DNA from: Sphingobium psychrophilum
GTDB lineage: Bacteria; Pseudomonadota; Alphaproteobacteria; Sphingomonadales; Sphingomonadaceae
DNA length: 64,000 nt
Assembly (NCBI RefSeq): GCF_012927105.1
Contig: NZ_JABBFV010000015.1
Coordinates: 1 to 64,000, forward strand
Direction of reading: 5' to 3'
Made by a program: the position numbers and the translations under genes. Below are positions 62,464-64,000 of this stretch, in pieces. Every line of letters begins with the position of its first letter. The first letter of the stretch is position 1. Under the pieces are notes generated by a model. The model worked only from the letters and a program-made list of their open reading frames with translations, searched no databases and was not told where the DNA came from.

Positions 62464-63642
62464 ATGAGCGATATCATCGACGCGCCACCGATTGACAGGA
62501 TCGACATCTGGAATCGCGACGACATGGAGCCGCGCATTCGGGAGATATTGGACCGGACCGTGCGGGACCGGGTGAAAGGCCCCTATGCAGCGAAGACCGA
62601 CGAAGAGGTCATCGCCATGCTGACCCGCTATTTTGCCGCCGAAGGACTGGCGGATGTGGCCATATCCGATGTGTCACGCATGGCCGGCGGCGCGTCGAAG
62701 GAACAGTTCGCCTTTCTGCTGCGGCACGGCGCGGATCAACGGGGCGAGCGGCTGGTGCTGCGCATGGACCCGCTGGAAGCCATTTCGCAAACCTGCCGCG
62801 GGCGTGAGGCGCAGGTGCACCGTGCCTTCGCCGACATATTGCCGGTGGCGTCGGTGCGCAGCATCGATGCAGATGGCGACATCATCGGCCAGCCAGCGAT
62901 CATCCTGGGCTTCGTCCAGGGCGTCACAGAACCCAGCCAGGGCAGCGGCCATGGCGTATCGGGGATTGGCACGCGCTATGACGACTGGGCGGACAAGCTG
63001 GCCCCGCAGTTCATTGATGCACTGGCAAAGGTGCATCGGTTCGACTGGCGCACCGCAGATCTCTCCTATTTCGCGGCGCCCGATCCGGGTACGCGGCAGG
63101 CGGCGATCTGGCAGGTCAACTGGTGGTCGCAGGTCTGGTGGGACGGGGTGGTGCAACCTGTCGCGATGGTGACCTATGCCGAACGTTGGCTACGTGAAAA
63201 TGCGCCGGTCTGCGACGCGCCCGTCATGTGCCACAGCGATTTGCGGCTGGGCAATTTCATGTTTGAGGAACCTAGCGGCAAATTTACCGCCGTGCTGGAC
63301 TGGGAACTTGCGCATATTGGGGACTTTCACGAAGATATCGCCTGGGCGACCCAACGCCTGTTCGGGACATGGACCGATGACGGCATCTTCCTGGTCTGCG
63401 GCCTGATCCCGCGCGACGCATTCCTCAGTGGCTATGAGGCGGCATCGGGTAACCGGATCGATCCGGCCAAGCTGCGCTATTATGAGGTTCTCAACGCTTA
63501 TAAATGCGCGGTGATCGACCTGGGCCAGGCGATGCGCGCTGCGACCGAGAGCAACAATCATCAGGACATCATCCTGACATGGCTTGGTTCGGCGGGGGCC
63601 GTGTTCCTCGAACAACTCGTCACGCTGATCCGGGAGACCTGA
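62464..63642 (+). CDS. Phosphotransferase-family (APH-fold) kinase
   Basis: The 392-aa protein starts at ATG 62464, one base after the previous stop; ATG 62452 is an alternative. Kinase-fold motifs: catalytic loop C-H-S-D-L-R-L-G-N-F and metal motif L-D-W-E-L-A-H-I-G-D. Such APH-like kinases accompany acyl-CoA dehydrogenases and P450s in lipid-catabolic clusters and act on small hydroxylated metabolites, not necessarily antibiotics. Substrate unknown. Confidence 0.8.
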   Translation: MSDIIDAPPIDRIDIWNRDDMEPRIREILDRTVRDRVKGPYAAKTDEEVIAMLTRYFAAEGLADVAISDVSRMAGGASKEQFAFLLRHGADQRGERLVLRMDPLEAISQTCRGREAQVHRAFADILPVASVRSIDADGDIIGQPAIILGFVQGVTEPSQGSGHGVSGIGTRYDDWADKLAPQFIDALAKVHRFDWRTADLSYFAAPDPGTRQAAIWQVNWWSQVWWDGVVQPVAMVTYAERWLRENAPVCDAPVMCHSDLRLGNFMFEEPSGKFTAVLDWELAHIGDFHEDIAWATQRLFGTWTDDGIFLVCGLIPRDAFLSGYEAASGNRIDPAKLRYYEVLNAYKCAVIDLGQAMRAATESNNHQDIILTWLGSAGAVFLEQLVTLIRET

Positions 63643-63645
63643 ATC

Positions 63646-64000
63646 ATGCTGCCCAATATCGATCTGCGCATCGCGAACATGGTGAAGGCGCTTGAACAGG
63701 TCATCCTGCCCGCGTTGCCGCGCGACCAGCGTCTGGCGCGCGACCAGGCCATGCTGGTGGCCGGCCATCTGCGCATGCTGGGTGATCAGTGGAAGGCGGC
63801 CTTGCGCTACGAGCAGATATCTCTGGATGCCCTGGCCGGGCTTGCCCTCGACTTGATCCCTGCTGCGCCGGCTGCGCTCGGCCACAGGCTGGCGGAGGCT
63901 CTGACGGCGGCGCAGGGATGCGACCGCGAGAGCGTCACCGCGCTGGAGCAGGCCAATATCGCGCTGGGCCATGCCGTCGATGCGGTGATCCTGGTGGGGG
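63646..64000 (+). CDS. Hypothetical protein, partial at window end
   Basis: The ATG at 63646 lies 3 bp after the phosphotransferase stop; 118 codons are visible. The sequence is helical and Leu/Ala-rich without recognised motif (M-V-K-A-L-E-Q-V-I-L-P-A-L-P-R). It belongs to the same operon. The remainder is outside the window. Confidence 0.55.
   Translation, partial: MLPNIDLRIANMVKALEQVILPALPRDQRLARDQAMLVAGHLRMLGDQWKAALRYEQISLDALAGLALDLIPAAPAALGHRLAEALTAAQGCDRESVTALEQANIALGHAVDAVILVG

Overview
The window looks like chromosomal DNA of an alphaproteobacterium of the Sphingomonadales (Sphingobium / Novosphingobium / Sphingomonas type). This rests on high GC, the catechol and benzoate genes, a bacterial alternative oxidase, a type II-C Cas9 of the alphaproteobacterial kind and the many IS remnants. 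It is an inference from family content, not from a 16S gene. The DNA is an accessory region, a patchwork of working operons separated by recombination scars.

Layout. 1-4937: debris of a mobile element (istB fragment, primase zinc-finger fragment, truncated methyltransferase fused out of frame to the helicase half of a MobF relaxase, a lytic transglycosylase, a tyrosine recombinase). 5232-9420: HWE-type histidine kinase, then copA-cueR with a MerR-type promoter. 9877-16797: a nitric-oxide block in which a divergent nsrR and two NsrR-like boxes face a single-strand run of truncated hemoglobin, alternative oxidase, DUF1971 protein, flavohemoglobin, a CopD-like membrane protein, two small proteins and quinol NO reductase. 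16836-22296: LysR operon, FeSOD, broken peroxiredoxin, beta carbonic anhydrase and small proteins. 22321-34618: ClC transporter and MarR regulator, metB with a foldable leader, an AaeB/AaeA/NodT-type efflux operon, an IS5-family element, an MreB-like gene and an Rnk-like gene. 35307-37308: a decayed serine recombinase that truncates an outer-membrane channel gene. 37379-46874: ben/cat/pca genes for benzoate to 3-oxoadipyl-CoA, with divergent catR. 47005-51608: Fic-family protein with operator iterons, then nested IS3 and IS110 elements. 51609-58176: a complete type II-C CRISPR-Cas system (26 repeats, cas2, cas1, cas9, tracrRNA). 58550-64000: a P450 / aldehyde dehydrogenase / DUF7065-like / phosphotransferase operon that runs off the window.

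How the genes work together. The NO block pairs scavenging (Hmp, trHb), reduction (qNor) and a terminal oxidase from a family known to resist NO and cyanide (AOX), so it reads as an NO-tolerant respiration module. The ben/cat/pca genes are in pathway order, but benC is absent and the terminal thiolase gene carries two in-frame stop codons, so benzoate use is probably incomplete from this locus alone. The CRISPR locus has the Neisseria-like arrangement: the array is read towards the cas genes, and every repeat ends in a perfect -10 hexamer. A 46-bp palindrome touches the last repeat.

Many genes here are freshly damaged: peroxiredoxin, pcaF and the IS110 transposase by nonsense codons, and two small genes by frameshifts. 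Strongest leads for novelty are the NsrR-AOX operon, the 20-bp-spaced operator array in front of the catalytically altered Fic protein, the operator shared by the ClC/MarR pair and a distant two-gene operon, and the palindrome at the CRISPR array edge.
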